This document shows, piece after piece, positions 1 to 6,709 of a stretch of 47,781 bases of DNA (the first letter of the stretch is position 1; each line of letters starts with the position of its first letter). Where the stretch lies: contig JBGTGG010000068.1 in assembly GCA_041746855.1 (NCBI GenBank), positions 1-47,781 on the forward strand, in the 5' to 3' direction. The position numbers and the translations under genes are program-made. Origin of the DNA: JBGTGG01 sp041746855 (GTDB lineage Bacteria; Bacteroidota; Bacteroidia; Cytophagales; Cyclobacteriaceae). The notes below the pieces were generated by a model that saw nothing but the letters and a program-made list of their open reading frames with translations, had not been told where the DNA came from and ran no database searches.

Positions 1-214
1 TTTTCTGGACATCAATATGCCCGTAATGGATGGTTGGGAATTCTTAGAAGCCTTTCAGAAAACAGCAACTGCTGCGGTGAAAAAATGCAAAGTGTTTATG
101 CTTACCTCATCGATCAGTCCGTATGACATAGAGAAATCCAAACATTACCGAACGGTTTATGATTTTGTATCAAAGCCACTAACAACAGAGAAATTGAACG
201 CCATGACAAGTTGA
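1..214 (+). CDS. Stand-alone response regulator receiver (5' end cut by window)
   Basis: Only the C-terminal part of a CheY-like receiver is present; the reading frame is open from base 2 and runs to a TGA ending at 214. It begins FLDINMPVMDGWEF, where the D of FLDI is the expected phospho-acceptor aspartate, followed by the conserved MLTSS strand and the invariant lysine in FVSKPL. There is no output domain after the receiver, so it probably passes phosphate or acts by protein contact. The next gene is a close paralogue with the same DINMPxMDGWEF and VSKPLTxEKL segments, so the two are a tandem duplication. A role with the kinase downstream is inferred from position only. Confidence 0.9.
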   Translation, partial: FLDINMPVMDGWEFLEAFQKTATAAVKKCKVFMLTSSISPYDIEKSKHYRTVYDFVSKPLTTEKLNAMTS

Positions 215-275
215 TTTTAAAATCGCTTTCTAAGGAATTTAATTTAATGAATAAACAAAAAGTAAAAAGAAAATC

Positions 276-680
276 ATGGAAACAGTTATTAGCAATAAAG
301 GGATCATGCTCATCGATGATGATGCCGTCACCAATATGATCAATACAAAAATCATCAAAATGAATTTCAGTTTTGATGTACATGACTATTCCAACGCAGA
401 ATTGGCATTGGAGCAGCTTCGGCAATGGGGCGAAACTTCTCCGGAGAAATTGCCATCCATCATATTTCTGGACATCAATATGCCGATTATGGACGGTTGG
501 GAATTTTTAGAAGAATTCAAAAAAATGCCGACCGCAGTCCTTGAAAAGTCAAAGATATTTATGCTTACCTCCTCCATTGATGCGGAGGATATTGAAAGAG
601 TTAAATCCTATCAAATGGTGGGTGACTTTGTATCGAAGCCACTCACTTCTGAAAAACTCATCAATTTAATCCAAGCCTAA
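276..680 (+). CDS. Stand-alone response regulator receiver, tandem paralogue
   Basis: A 134-aa single-domain CheY-like receiver. Acidic pocket residues D14-D16 (LIDDDAV), phospho-acceptor D66 in FLDINMP, the threonine/serine position in MLTSS, and the invariant lysine in FVSKPL are all visible. The acidic patch is followed by NMINTKII, a form common in Bacteroidota stand-alone receivers. There is no DNA-binding domain. The ATG at 276 gives the standard receiver N-terminus. It lies 61 bp after its paralogue and 34 bp before the PAS kinase on the same strand, so co-transcription with the kinase is likely. The partner kinase is not shown by the sequence. Confidence 0.93.
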   Translation: METVISNKGIMLIDDDAVTNMINTKIIKMNFSFDVHDYSNAELALEQLRQWGETSPEKLPSIIFLDINMPIMDGWEFLEEFKKMPTAVLEKSKIFMLTSSIDAEDIERVKSYQMVGDFVSKPLTSEKLINLIQA

Positions 681-714
681 TAAGAATTGAACAAACTGTC
701 TCTCAGGATTTGTA

Positions 715-2661
715 ATGAAAAAAATAGACAACGTTCGGGAAGCTCTACTGGATGACAAGGACCAGAAGATTGAAATGCTTGAAAGTGCAGTTCAGGCCAT
801 TAGTCGAAAGTATGAGATTCTCAGTAAAGCAACCAATGATGCTATTTGGGACTGGGATATTCATGCAGATTCGATAGAATGGAATCATGGTTTACATAAA
901 ATCTATGGGCACAATGAAACAAGAACAACACGAACAGTGTGGATGGACAACCTTCATCCGCTTGATAAACAAGAAGTTTTAGGTGGAGTGAACGAGGCGA
1001 TCCGTGAGCACAAATTAAACTGGAGTGCGATCTATCGGTATCGATGTTCCAATGGAACCTATAAGTACACATATGACCGTGGGTATATCGTTTATGAAAA
1101 TTTAACACCCGTACGGATGATCGGTGCCATGCAGGATATTGATGAGCGCATGCTTGCACTGCAAGAGATTGAAAAACTTTCGCTCGTAGCAAGCAAAACT
1201 GAAAACCTGGTAATCATCACTGATGCCAATGAGAATATTGAATGGGTAAATGAAGGTTTTGTTAGAAGAACGGGATATACCTTGCAAGAGGTGGTGGGAA
1301 AAACCCCCCGAATTCTTCAAGGTCCTGAAACCAGTCGCGAAGTGTTGGATAGTATAAGGGCTTCTATTGCTCGCGGAGAATCGTGTACGGAAGAAGTGCT
1401 GAATTATACCAAGGATGGAAGTAAATTTTGGGTGAAGATGAATATTAATCCAGTCTTTAACGAATATAATAAGCCCCATAAATTTGTAGCAGTAGAAACT
1501 GACGTCACGATACATAAAGAATATGAAAGTAAAATACTGGCCAGTGCGCTGGAGCTATCCAACCTGATTGAAAATGCCAATGCCGTTATTTTAGGGGTGG
1601 ATGAGAATGGGTTGGTCAATGAGTGGAACAAGCAGGCTACCATTGTCACGGGATACTCCAGGCATGAACTGGTTGGGAAGAAACTAACTAGTTTTGTTGT
1701 CGGTGAAACACGCCAGCAGATCGTGGAAAAACATATCCAGCATGTTCTCAGCGGAAATACCATTGATTTAAAAGAGTTTGAAATCATTAACCGAAATGGT
1801 GAGCGCGATATTTTACTGCTCAGCGTAACTCCCCGTAAAAACAATTCGGGTGAAATAGTGGGACTAATTGCGGTGGGTCAGGATATTACAGAACTTACGG
1901 AGTATAGACATTCGCTGGAGAAAAAAGTAGCGGAACGTACACAGGAATTAAATCGGTCACTTGAAAAGGAAAAAGAACTGACTGCACTTAAGTCACAATT
2001 TGCTTCCACTGTTTCACATGAGTTCAGAACACCCCTTTCTACTATAAAGGTATCTGCCAATCATGTCCGAAAATACAAAGCACGCATGACGGAAAACGAA
2101 ATCAATACTAAAATTGATGTGGTACTAAAACAAGTGGAGCATATGACGCATCTCCTGGAGGATGTACTTACCATTGGCAGAACCGAAGCCGTAAAAATAC
2201 AAATTGTAAAAGCGCCCGTTCTGCTTGTCACATTCTTTGAAACACTAAAAGAGGAAGTTGAACAAATGAGCAACGGAAGTCATATTGTTAAACTTCAGTT
2301 TGATTTGTTGGAACCCCTATTGCATACAGATTCCGACTTACTACGAAATATTTTTATTAACCTGCTAAACAACGCAATTAAATTTTCTCCAGGCAAGAAC
2401 GTTGTACATTTAAAAGTATCGCAGGAAGAAAAAAGCTGGTGTATGCTGGTGCAGGATGAGGGTGTTGGTATCCCACCGGAAGATGTTGAAAAAATATTTG
2501 ATTCCTTCTACCGTGCTTCAAATACAAAAGCAATTCAAGGAACAGGATTAGGGTTGTCTATTGTAAAAAAAGCAGTGGATTTACTGGGAGGAACAATTAA
2601 AGTGGTGAGTACTGAAGGCAAGGGATCAACATTCTGTGTTAAAATTCCCGTTGGCCAATGA
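715..2661 (+). CDS. Three-PAS sensor histidine kinase
   Basis: A 648-aa kinase without a predicted membrane segment, so probably cytoplasmic. Order: short N-terminal helix, PAS/PAC 1 (about 35-150), PAS/PAC 2 (about 152-272), PAS/PAC 3 (about 280-397), a coiled coil (about 398-425), HisKA with phospho-accepting H435 in STVSHEFRTPLS, then HATPase with the N box at N552/N553 (NNAIKF), G1 DEGVGIP and G2 GTGLGLSIVKKA. PAS 2 has a GKTPRILQGPET segment resembling the LOV core GRNCRFLQG, but the flavin-reactive cysteine position is not cysteine. The stop overlaps the start of the next receiver by 4 bases, so translation is probably coupled and that receiver is a likely partner. The sensed signal is unknown. 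Confidence 0.95.
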   Translation: MKKIDNVREALLDDKDQKIEMLESAVQAISRKYEILSKATNDAIWDWDIHADSIEWNHGLHKIYGHNETRTTRTVWMDNLHPLDKQEVLGGVNEAIREHKLNWSAIYRYRCSNGTYKYTYDRGYIVYENLTPVRMIGAMQDIDERMLALQEIEKLSLVASKTENLVIITDANENIEWVNEGFVRRTGYTLQEVVGKTPRILQGPETSREVLDSIRASIARGESCTEEVLNYTKDGSKFWVKMNINPVFNEYNKPHKFVAVETDVTIHKEYESKILASALELSNLIENANAVILGVDENGLVNEWNKQATIVTGYSRHELVGKKLTSFVVGETRQQIVEKHIQHVLSGNTIDLKEFEIINRNGERDILLLSVTPRKNNSGEIVGLIAVGQDITELTEYRHSLEKKVAERTQELNRSLEKEKELTALKSQFASTVSHEFRTPLSTIKVSANHVRKYKARMTENEINTKIDVVLKQVEHMTHLLEDVLTIGRTEAVKIQIVKAPVLLVTFFETLKEEVEQMSNGSHIVKLQFDLLEPLLHTDSDLLRNIFINLLNNAIKFSPGKNVVHLKVSQEEKSWCMLVQDEGVGIPPEDVEKIFDSFYRASNTKAIQGTGLGLSIVKKAVDLLGGTIKVVSTEGKGSTFCVKIPVGQ

Positions 2662-3023
2662 TATACTCCATCTTGATCGTAGACGATACGGTAGTGCTGG
2701 CAGAAGCCATCGCGGACATGTTGCGAATGGAGGGATTTCGGGTAACCCATGCTACGAATGGGATTGATGCATTGGCTATGCTTGAACGTGAAAAGTATGA
2801 TTTAATACTCTCGGATTTGCGTATGCCCGGAATGGATGGTATTGAATTCATAAAACGAGTTCGCAGTAGTGAAGCGTTGCTTACCATTCCTATTATCGTT
2901 TTATCCGCACAGGCAAGTGGAGGCAGTAAACTGGAGAGCACGCAAGCAGGAGCGAACTTATTTTTGATAAAACCTTTTGACGAACAAGAATTACTTTCAT
3001 CTATAAACCATTTTCTGGAATGA
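2658..3023 (+). CDS. Response regulator receiver coupled to the PAS kinase
   Basis: A 121-aa receiver-only protein. D9 and D10 form the acidic pocket, D53 (LSDLRMPGMDG) is the phospho-acceptor, and the lysine in LIKPFDE is the conserved one. Its start overlaps the kinase stop (ATGA) and its stop overlaps the start of the LuxR-type regulator, so the three genes form a tight operon. A receiver lying between a kinase and a DNA-binding regulator could be an intermediate or a phosphate sink; this is inferred from gene order. Confidence 0.93.
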   Translation: MIYSILIVDDTVVLAEAIADMLRMEGFRVTHATNGIDALAMLEREKYDLILSDLRMPGMDGIEFIKRVRSSEALLTIPIIVLSAQASGGSKLESTQAGANLFLIKPFDEQELLSSINHFLE

Positions 3024-3691
3024 ATGCAACCAACAAAATCAAAGTACTATTAGTAGATGATCACACCTTGATGCGCGATGGTGTCAGTTCCATGTTAAAA
3101 GAAGTCGATGACTTTGAGATTGTAGGAGCGCTATCGAGCGGTGAAGAAGCCGTTGGTAGTTTTCGCACATTCAGCCCGGATGTCATTCTCATGGATATTG
3201 TCATGAAAGGGATGACCGGCATTGAGGCTACCCGATGGATAAAAGAACGCGATAGTAAGGTAAAAGTAATCTTACTCTCGATGGAGGTTAAGAAAGATTT
3301 TTTAAAAGCCGGGATACAATCCGGTATAGACGGATATTTACCAAAGGATGTTGATAAGGAAACACTGGTGAAAGCGATTCGGGAAGTCCATAACGGAGGT
3401 AAATTTTTTAACGATGCGATCACTGCTTTGATTTTTGATGACTTCTATCAGCGTGAAAAGGCCACCAATCAAAATCAGGTACATTTAAAAACAACCGATC
3501 TTACCAAACGTGAACAAGAGGTATTGACCCTTGTAGCGAGTGGTAAAAGTAATAAGGAGGTTGCTGAAGAATTATTCATTAGTATTAAAACAGTAGAAAC
3601 ACACAAGACCCACATCCTGGATAAGTTGGGATTAAAAAATACGGCAGAGCTTGTGAAGTATGCTATAAAAAAGGGCCTCATTGTGCTATAA
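3020..3691 (+). CDS. LuxR/NarL-type two-component response regulator
   Basis: A 223-aa DNA-binding response regulator. The receiver covers about residues 7-125 with D13/D14, phospho-acceptor D59 in ILMDIVMKGMTG and the lysine in YLPKDVD. The C-terminal LuxR-type HTH covers about 157-220 (LTKREQEVLTLVASGKSNKEV, then KTVETHKTHI). It probably acts as a transcription factor that binds DNA when phosphorylated. It is the last gene of the operon starting at 715 and overlaps the previous gene by 4 bases. Its targets are unknown. A hairpin follows the stop codon. Confidence 0.95.
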   Translation: MNATNKIKVLLVDDHTLMRDGVSSMLKEVDDFEIVGALSSGEEAVGSFRTFSPDVILMDIVMKGMTGIEATRWIKERDSKVKVILLSMEVKKDFLKAGIQSGIDGYLPKDVDKETLVKAIREVHNGGKFFNDAITALIFDDFYQREKATNQNQVHLKTTDLTKREQEVLTLVASGKSNKEVAEELFISIKTVETHKTHILDKLGLKNTAELVKYAIKKGLIVL

Positions 3692-3938
3692 AAAAGGGAA
3701 ACAAAAAGGGGAATATTGGTACTCCCCTTTGGAGTTGGATTATGAGATTATCGAACTTAATAAATGCCATATAGTTTGGTTTCCACTTCAGTTTATTAAC
3801 ATCTCTTTTAAGTGATATTTCTAAACGTTTGCCATTAACCGTTATCCTGGCAAACAAAGCAAATTGATGGGAAGCGTATCTGGCTTTGTTGGGCCAATAA
3901 GAATTGAGATTGTACGTGTTTAGTAATTCGGTTAACAC
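3678..3938 (-). pseudogene. N-terminal relic of a tyrosine recombinase (integrase)
   Basis: An 86-codon minus-strand frame. Its middle part, ARITVNGKRLEISLKRDVN followed by KLKWKPN, matches what I know of the N-terminal arm-DNA-binding domain of Bacteroidota phage/conjugative-transposon integrases (typically xARITVNGKRxEISLKRxVxxxxWN). The full family is about 400 aa; here there is no core-binding or catalytic domain (no R..HxxR..Y), and the frame ends inside the neighbouring regulator gene. The only start in frame is GTG. It lies beside tRNA-Asp, a usual type of integration site. I read it as what is left of an excised or decayed integrated element. Alternative: a chance frame; the motif match makes that less likely. 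Confidence 0.6.
3705..3730 (+). terminator. Hairpin after the two-component operon
   Basis: Inverted repeat AAAGGGGA / TCCCCTTT, 8-bp stem and 10-base loop, starting 14 bases after the LuxR-type regulator stop. No good T-run follows on the plus strand, so it may be a weak terminator or an RNA 3'-end protector. Confidence 0.4.
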
Positions 3939-3977
3939 TTGTGACGGATTGAAAGTGTTAACCGAAGTGTTAACCGA
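3930..3977. repeat. Three copies of an 11-bp CGGTTAACACT motif
   Basis: One copy reads CGGTTAACACT on the plus strand (3930-3940). Two read on the minus strand in a 12-bp tandem AGTGTTAACCGA (3954-3965 and 3966-3977). The array overlaps the start of the integrase relic and lies between it and tRNA-Asp. Spacing and position suit arm-type recombinase sites or an operator; function is inferred. Confidence 0.6.
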
Positions 3978-4018
3978 ATAGATTGATAAATAACGGGTTT
4001 AAATGGTACTGCCCACAA

Positions 4019-4052
4019 AAAAACCGCTTAAACATTCTGTTTAAACGGTTTT
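4019..4052 (-). terminator. Terminator of tRNA-Asp
   Basis: Inverted repeat AAACCGCTTAAAC / GTTTAAACGGTTT with one mismatch and a 5-base loop, flanked by A-runs on one side and T-runs on the other, so it would work on both strands. It lies 24 bases downstream of tRNA-Asp. Confidence 0.8.
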
Positions 4053-4075
4053 GATTTTTTTTGATGTGTAAATTG

Positions 4076-4149
4076 CGGTCCGGACGGGACTCGAACCCGC
4101 GACCTCCTGCGTGACAGGCAGGCATTCTAACCAGCTGAACTACCGAACC
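4076..4149 (-). tRNA. tRNA-Asp (GTC)
   Basis: A full cloverleaf can be folded. The acceptor GGTTCGG pairs with CCGGACC (one G-T pair); the anticodon stem CCTGC/GCAGG encloses loop CTGTCAC with anticodon GTC; the T-arm has loop TTCGAGT. The discriminator is G, as expected for tRNA-Asp. CCA is not encoded. A clean TTTG-N19-TATATTTG promoter lies upstream. Confidence 0.95.
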
Positions 4150-4193
4150 TTCCTTTCTCCAATTTCTGAGCAACTGTGCTCAAAAAGGGAGTG

Positions 4194-4224
4194 CAAATAT
4201 AGCGCTACGTGCCTTCTATCCAAA
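4194..4224 (-). promoter_or_regulatory. tRNA-Asp promoter (TTTG-N19-TATATTTG)
   Basis: On the minus strand a -33 TTTG (4221-4224) and a -7 TATATTTG (4194-4201) are separated by exactly 19 bases, matching the Bacteroidota vegetative promoter consensus. The bases after the -7 box read GCACTCCC, and similar sequence follows the other two tRNA promoters in this window. Confidence 0.8.
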
Positions 4225-4240
4225 AAAACAGCTAAATAAT

Positions 4241-5635
4241 TTAATTAAACTTAAAATAGAAATCCCCAACGATGTTGGAACTATCCCATGTATTTTGTCG
4301 GTCACCCGAAAGGCGCATAACATTCAGTCGGACTTCCTTAAACACTTGCTCAATGGTTAGCCCCGGTTTACGAAGTGCTTTCAATAACTCTTGTGTATAA
4401 AGTCCATTTCTTCCTGAACCATCGGAAGCAACTGATCCGGGTGCGGTTGCATATGCTATAAAAGAACCCCTCGCCTTTTTCATCTCAGCCAATCCCGAAG
4501 AAACTGAACGTGAAGTGGCGGGGAATGGATTGTTTCTGCAGGCATCCAACACCACAATATTCATTCTCGAATTAGAATTTTCCATACTCGATAAAACCAT
4601 TCTTTGTGCCGGAAAACACATCCGCACAATATCATCCTCATACTTCACAATGGCATCAACAGGCACCAGGTAATTTTCGTCTTCATATTGAACACCATGA
4701 CCAGCATAGTAAAACAAGCCTACCGTCTGATCACGCGGGCCACCACTAAGCTTTTGGTGAAACTTTCGCATGGCTTCACGCATTTGGATGTAAGTCGCAT
4801 TGGTGATCAATTGAACTTCAAAATTTGAGTTTTCCAATTCCTTCGCTACATCCGTTGCATCATTGACCGGGTTTTTAAGTGGCCCAACCTCTTTTGTGTA
4901 ATTTGAATTGCCAATAACCAGCGCGTATCTTTTCTCTCCGGCATAAATCTGAGCAAGTGAAGTTGCGGTGGATACAACTACTGGTGTATTAACGGGTTGA
5001 CTTACTTCCTTTTGCGGTGGTGGGGTTTTGTCAGGTTGAGGTTGAATGTACTCTGCTGGTCGATCAGAAGGACTGTTTGATACAGTTTTTGGTTGGGTGG
5101 TGGTGGCGGCTGTCCCAACGTTTTTCAGCTCTTGTTGAATGGCGCGATCGGAGGGCGTAAGCTTCGCTGCTGCCTGTAGATCCTTGCGTGCTAAATCATA
5201 ATCCGCAAGTTTTTCATAAGCCAATGCCCGCTCGTACAAAAGTTTTGAATGGGTAGCCTTATCGCCCGAAAGAACCGGAATGGCTTGCGAATATTCATTT
5301 ACGGCTTGCCCATAAAGTCCTAACTTCATGTTGCTCTGTGCCAGGAACCAATGGATATTCCCTTTGTTGGGATGCCCTAATGCGATGCTTTCGTTTAGAT
5401 CACCTATTGTCCTTTTATAGTCCTCTTTTTTGAAAAAGGAAAGTCCACGGTAATAATAAACCTCGACATCGGTTTTTGCCTCACGCCCGGGCTTTAAAAA
5501 ATATTGGGTAAACAGTATAATGGCCTTGTCGTAGTTCTCTGCTTTATACTCTTTAAGACCATTTTCATAGTATTGATATTGAGCGAACCCACTCGTACTG
5601 ATCAATATAAAAAAAACAAACCCCAGTCTTTTCAT
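4241..5635 (-). CDS. TPR-caspase family (peptidase C14) exported protein
   Basis: A 464-aa protein with an N-terminal signal peptide (about 1-19, ending SGFAQ), so exported to the periplasm or beyond. Residues about 20-175 carry TPR-like helices (YENGLKEYKAENYDKAI, YYRGLSFFKKEDYKRTI, YERALAYEKLADYDLA). A proline-rich linker (about 178-225) leads to a caspase-like p20 domain (about 235-460). The catalytic dyad is visible as H313 in YYAGHG and C366 in VVLDACRNNPF. It should be a cysteine peptidase with Arg/Lys or Asp preference, but the specificity cannot be read from sequence. Bacterial caspase homologues are diverse, and several work in regulated proteolysis or cell death. No partner gene is adjacent, so its role is open. 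Confidence 0.92.
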   Translation of the reverse strand: MKRLGFVFFILISTSGFAQYQYYENGLKEYKAENYDKAIILFTQYFLKPGREAKTDVEVYYYRGLSFFKKEDYKRTIGDLNESIALGHPNKGNIHWFLAQSNMKLGLYGQAVNEYSQAIPVLSGDKATHSKLLYERALAYEKLADYDLARKDLQAAAKLTPSDRAIQQELKNVGTAATTTQPKTVSNSPSDRPAEYIQPQPDKTPPPQKEVSQPVNTPVVVSTATSLAQIYAGEKRYALVIGNSNYTKEVGPLKNPVNDATDVAKELENSNFEVQLITNATYIQMREAMRKFHQKLSGGPRDQTVGLFYYAGHGVQYEDENYLVPVDAIVKYEDDIVRMCFPAQRMVLSSMENSNSRMNIVVLDACRNNPFPATSRSVSSGLAEMKKARGSFIAYATAPGSVASDGSGRNGLYTQELLKALRKPGLTIEQVFKEVRLNVMRLSGDRQNTWDSSNIVGDFYFKFN

Positions 5636-5773
5636 GGTCTAAAGTTACAAAACTTGGAATTTAAAGGAAATACTATAAAGAAGTTGTCTGGTTAAAGTTC
5701 AACTTAAATACTTAATATCCTATCATCCCGTTTTTGAAATGAGGAATTTGTAATCACAAACAGAAAATACCCT

Positions 5774-5845
5774 ATGCAAGAAAATGCCGAAAGGAACGAA
5801 GGAGGCTTGTTTCAAGTAGAAAATGTTATTTTAGCGACTCGATAA
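5774..5845 (+). CDS. Possible 23-codon upstream ORF
   Basis: ATG at 5774 to TAA at 5843-5845 encodes a 23-residue peptide beginning MQENAERNEG. Its stop lies 3 bases before the ATG of the small lipoprotein gene, so it could couple translation. Nothing beyond this spacing supports it; it may be chance. Confidence 0.2.
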   Translation: MQENAERNEGGLFQVENVILATR

Positions 5846-5848
5846 AAT

Positions 5849-6019
5849 ATGAAGAAACTCCTGGCCTTGCTTATTTTCTTGTCGCCCTTGCTAACGGGAT
5901 GCAGTCGTTCAACGGCAGGTACTACCACCGTAGTGAAACCTAAAACATACAACCGCTTTTACGACCGCAAAAAGGATAAGCGAAAACCGCGCACCAAAAT
6001 GGTGCGGATGAAAAACTAA
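5849..6019 (+). CDS. Small lipoprotein, basic (56 aa)
   Basis: ATG at 5849 gives a 56-aa product: MKK start, hydrophobic stretch, and a lipobox LLTGC with the lipidated cysteine at residue 18. The mature part is about 39 residues, starts SRSTAGTTT, and then becomes strongly basic (RKKDKRKPRTK). It is probably anchored by lipid to the inner or outer membrane; the basic tail could touch peptidoglycan, lipopolysaccharide or nucleic acid. No known family is recognised. Its TAA (6017-6019) overlaps the stop of the convergent TetR gene (6016-6018) by two bases. Confidence 0.75.
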   Translation: MKKLLALLIFLSPLLTGCSRSTAGTTTVVKPKTYNRFYDRKKDKRKPRTKMVRMKN

Positions 6020-6645
6020 GCCAGTCCTTTGATTACAATGTCCAGGTTTTTGCGAAAAAATAACTTTACAGGATGCTGCTGCAATACGTGAGCAGAAACT
6101 ATAGAACCGTAAAAGGTTGTGATCAATAAGTTGGTGATGTCGCGCGTTGAACTGCTCTTTGTTATTTCTTTTTTGAAAATTGCTTCCAACGTGAATTTCT
6201 CCAATAATTGGTCAAGGGAAAGTTGCTCAACCAAATTGATATCGATTTTGCCAGGGTTCAATAAAACCTTTTCTTCAATACGGAAAGGAAATGGTTTCGG
6301 AATTCGCTTCGTATCGGCAATATAGCTCACCAGACTAAGCACTAAACCCGGATGCGTTTCAAACTCTTCACTCAGTTTGTCAAACACAAAATAAATCCCG
6401 GCCATTCCTTCTTTGGGCTTCTCGTGCAATTCGACCGAACGCAACAGGAGCCATACCCGGAAATAATACAACAACACGTCCTCTTTTTGTGGAAAATATT
6501 TAAAGAAAGTAACTTTTGATATTTTCACCTTGGCACACAGGTCGTCAACATATAAATCATCGAATGATTTCTTTCCAATAAGCTTTATGGCATTCTCAAG
6601 TATCTGGATTTTAAGCCGTGCAGCCTTCTCTTTCCTAATGCCCAT
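6016..6645 (-). CDS. TetR/AcrR family transcriptional regulator
   Basis: A 209-aa regulator from the ATG at 6645 (MGIRKEKAAR). The N-terminal TetR HTH is clear: ILENAIKLIGKKSFDDLYVDD, then LCAKVKISKVTFFKYFPQKEDVLLYYF, with the typical TFFKYFPxKEDV recognition-helix end. The C-terminal part is the variable ligand-binding region. The frame extends further upstream, to 6897, but that extension overlaps the divergent gamma-glutamyltransferase gene and looks unlike any TetR N-terminus, so it is not used. Start-to-start distance to the divergent gene is 64 bp, so it may regulate that gene as well as itself; this is inferred. Confidence 0.9.
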   Translation of the reverse strand: MGIRKEKAARLKIQILENAIKLIGKKSFDDLYVDDLCAKVKISKVTFFKYFPQKEDVLLYYFRVWLLLRSVELHEKPKEGMAGIYFVFDKLSEEFETHPGLVLSLVSYIADTKRIPKPFPFRIEEKVLLNPGKIDINLVEQLSLDQLLEKFTLEAIFKKEITKSSSTRDITNLLITTFYGSIVSAHVLQQHPVKLFFRKNLDIVIKGLA

Positions 6646-6709
6646 ATAATTCTGTTGCCATAGTTTGGATTGAATTAATACTTTTAGCACGACTAAACCA
6701 AAAAGCTGC

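Noticed and set aside
715..2661. Blue-light LOV photoreceptor kinase
   Set aside because: The LOV-like PAS domain lacks the cysteine needed for the flavin adduct.
3970..4173. 67-aa frame reading VVQLVRMPACHAGGRGFESRP
   Set aside because: It overlaps tRNA-Asp on the same strand; this peptide is a well-known false translation of a tRNA gene.
4241..5635. Caspase-based anti-phage defence system
   Set aside because: The protein is exported and no sensor, nuclease, reverse transcriptase or gasdermin-like partner lies nearby.
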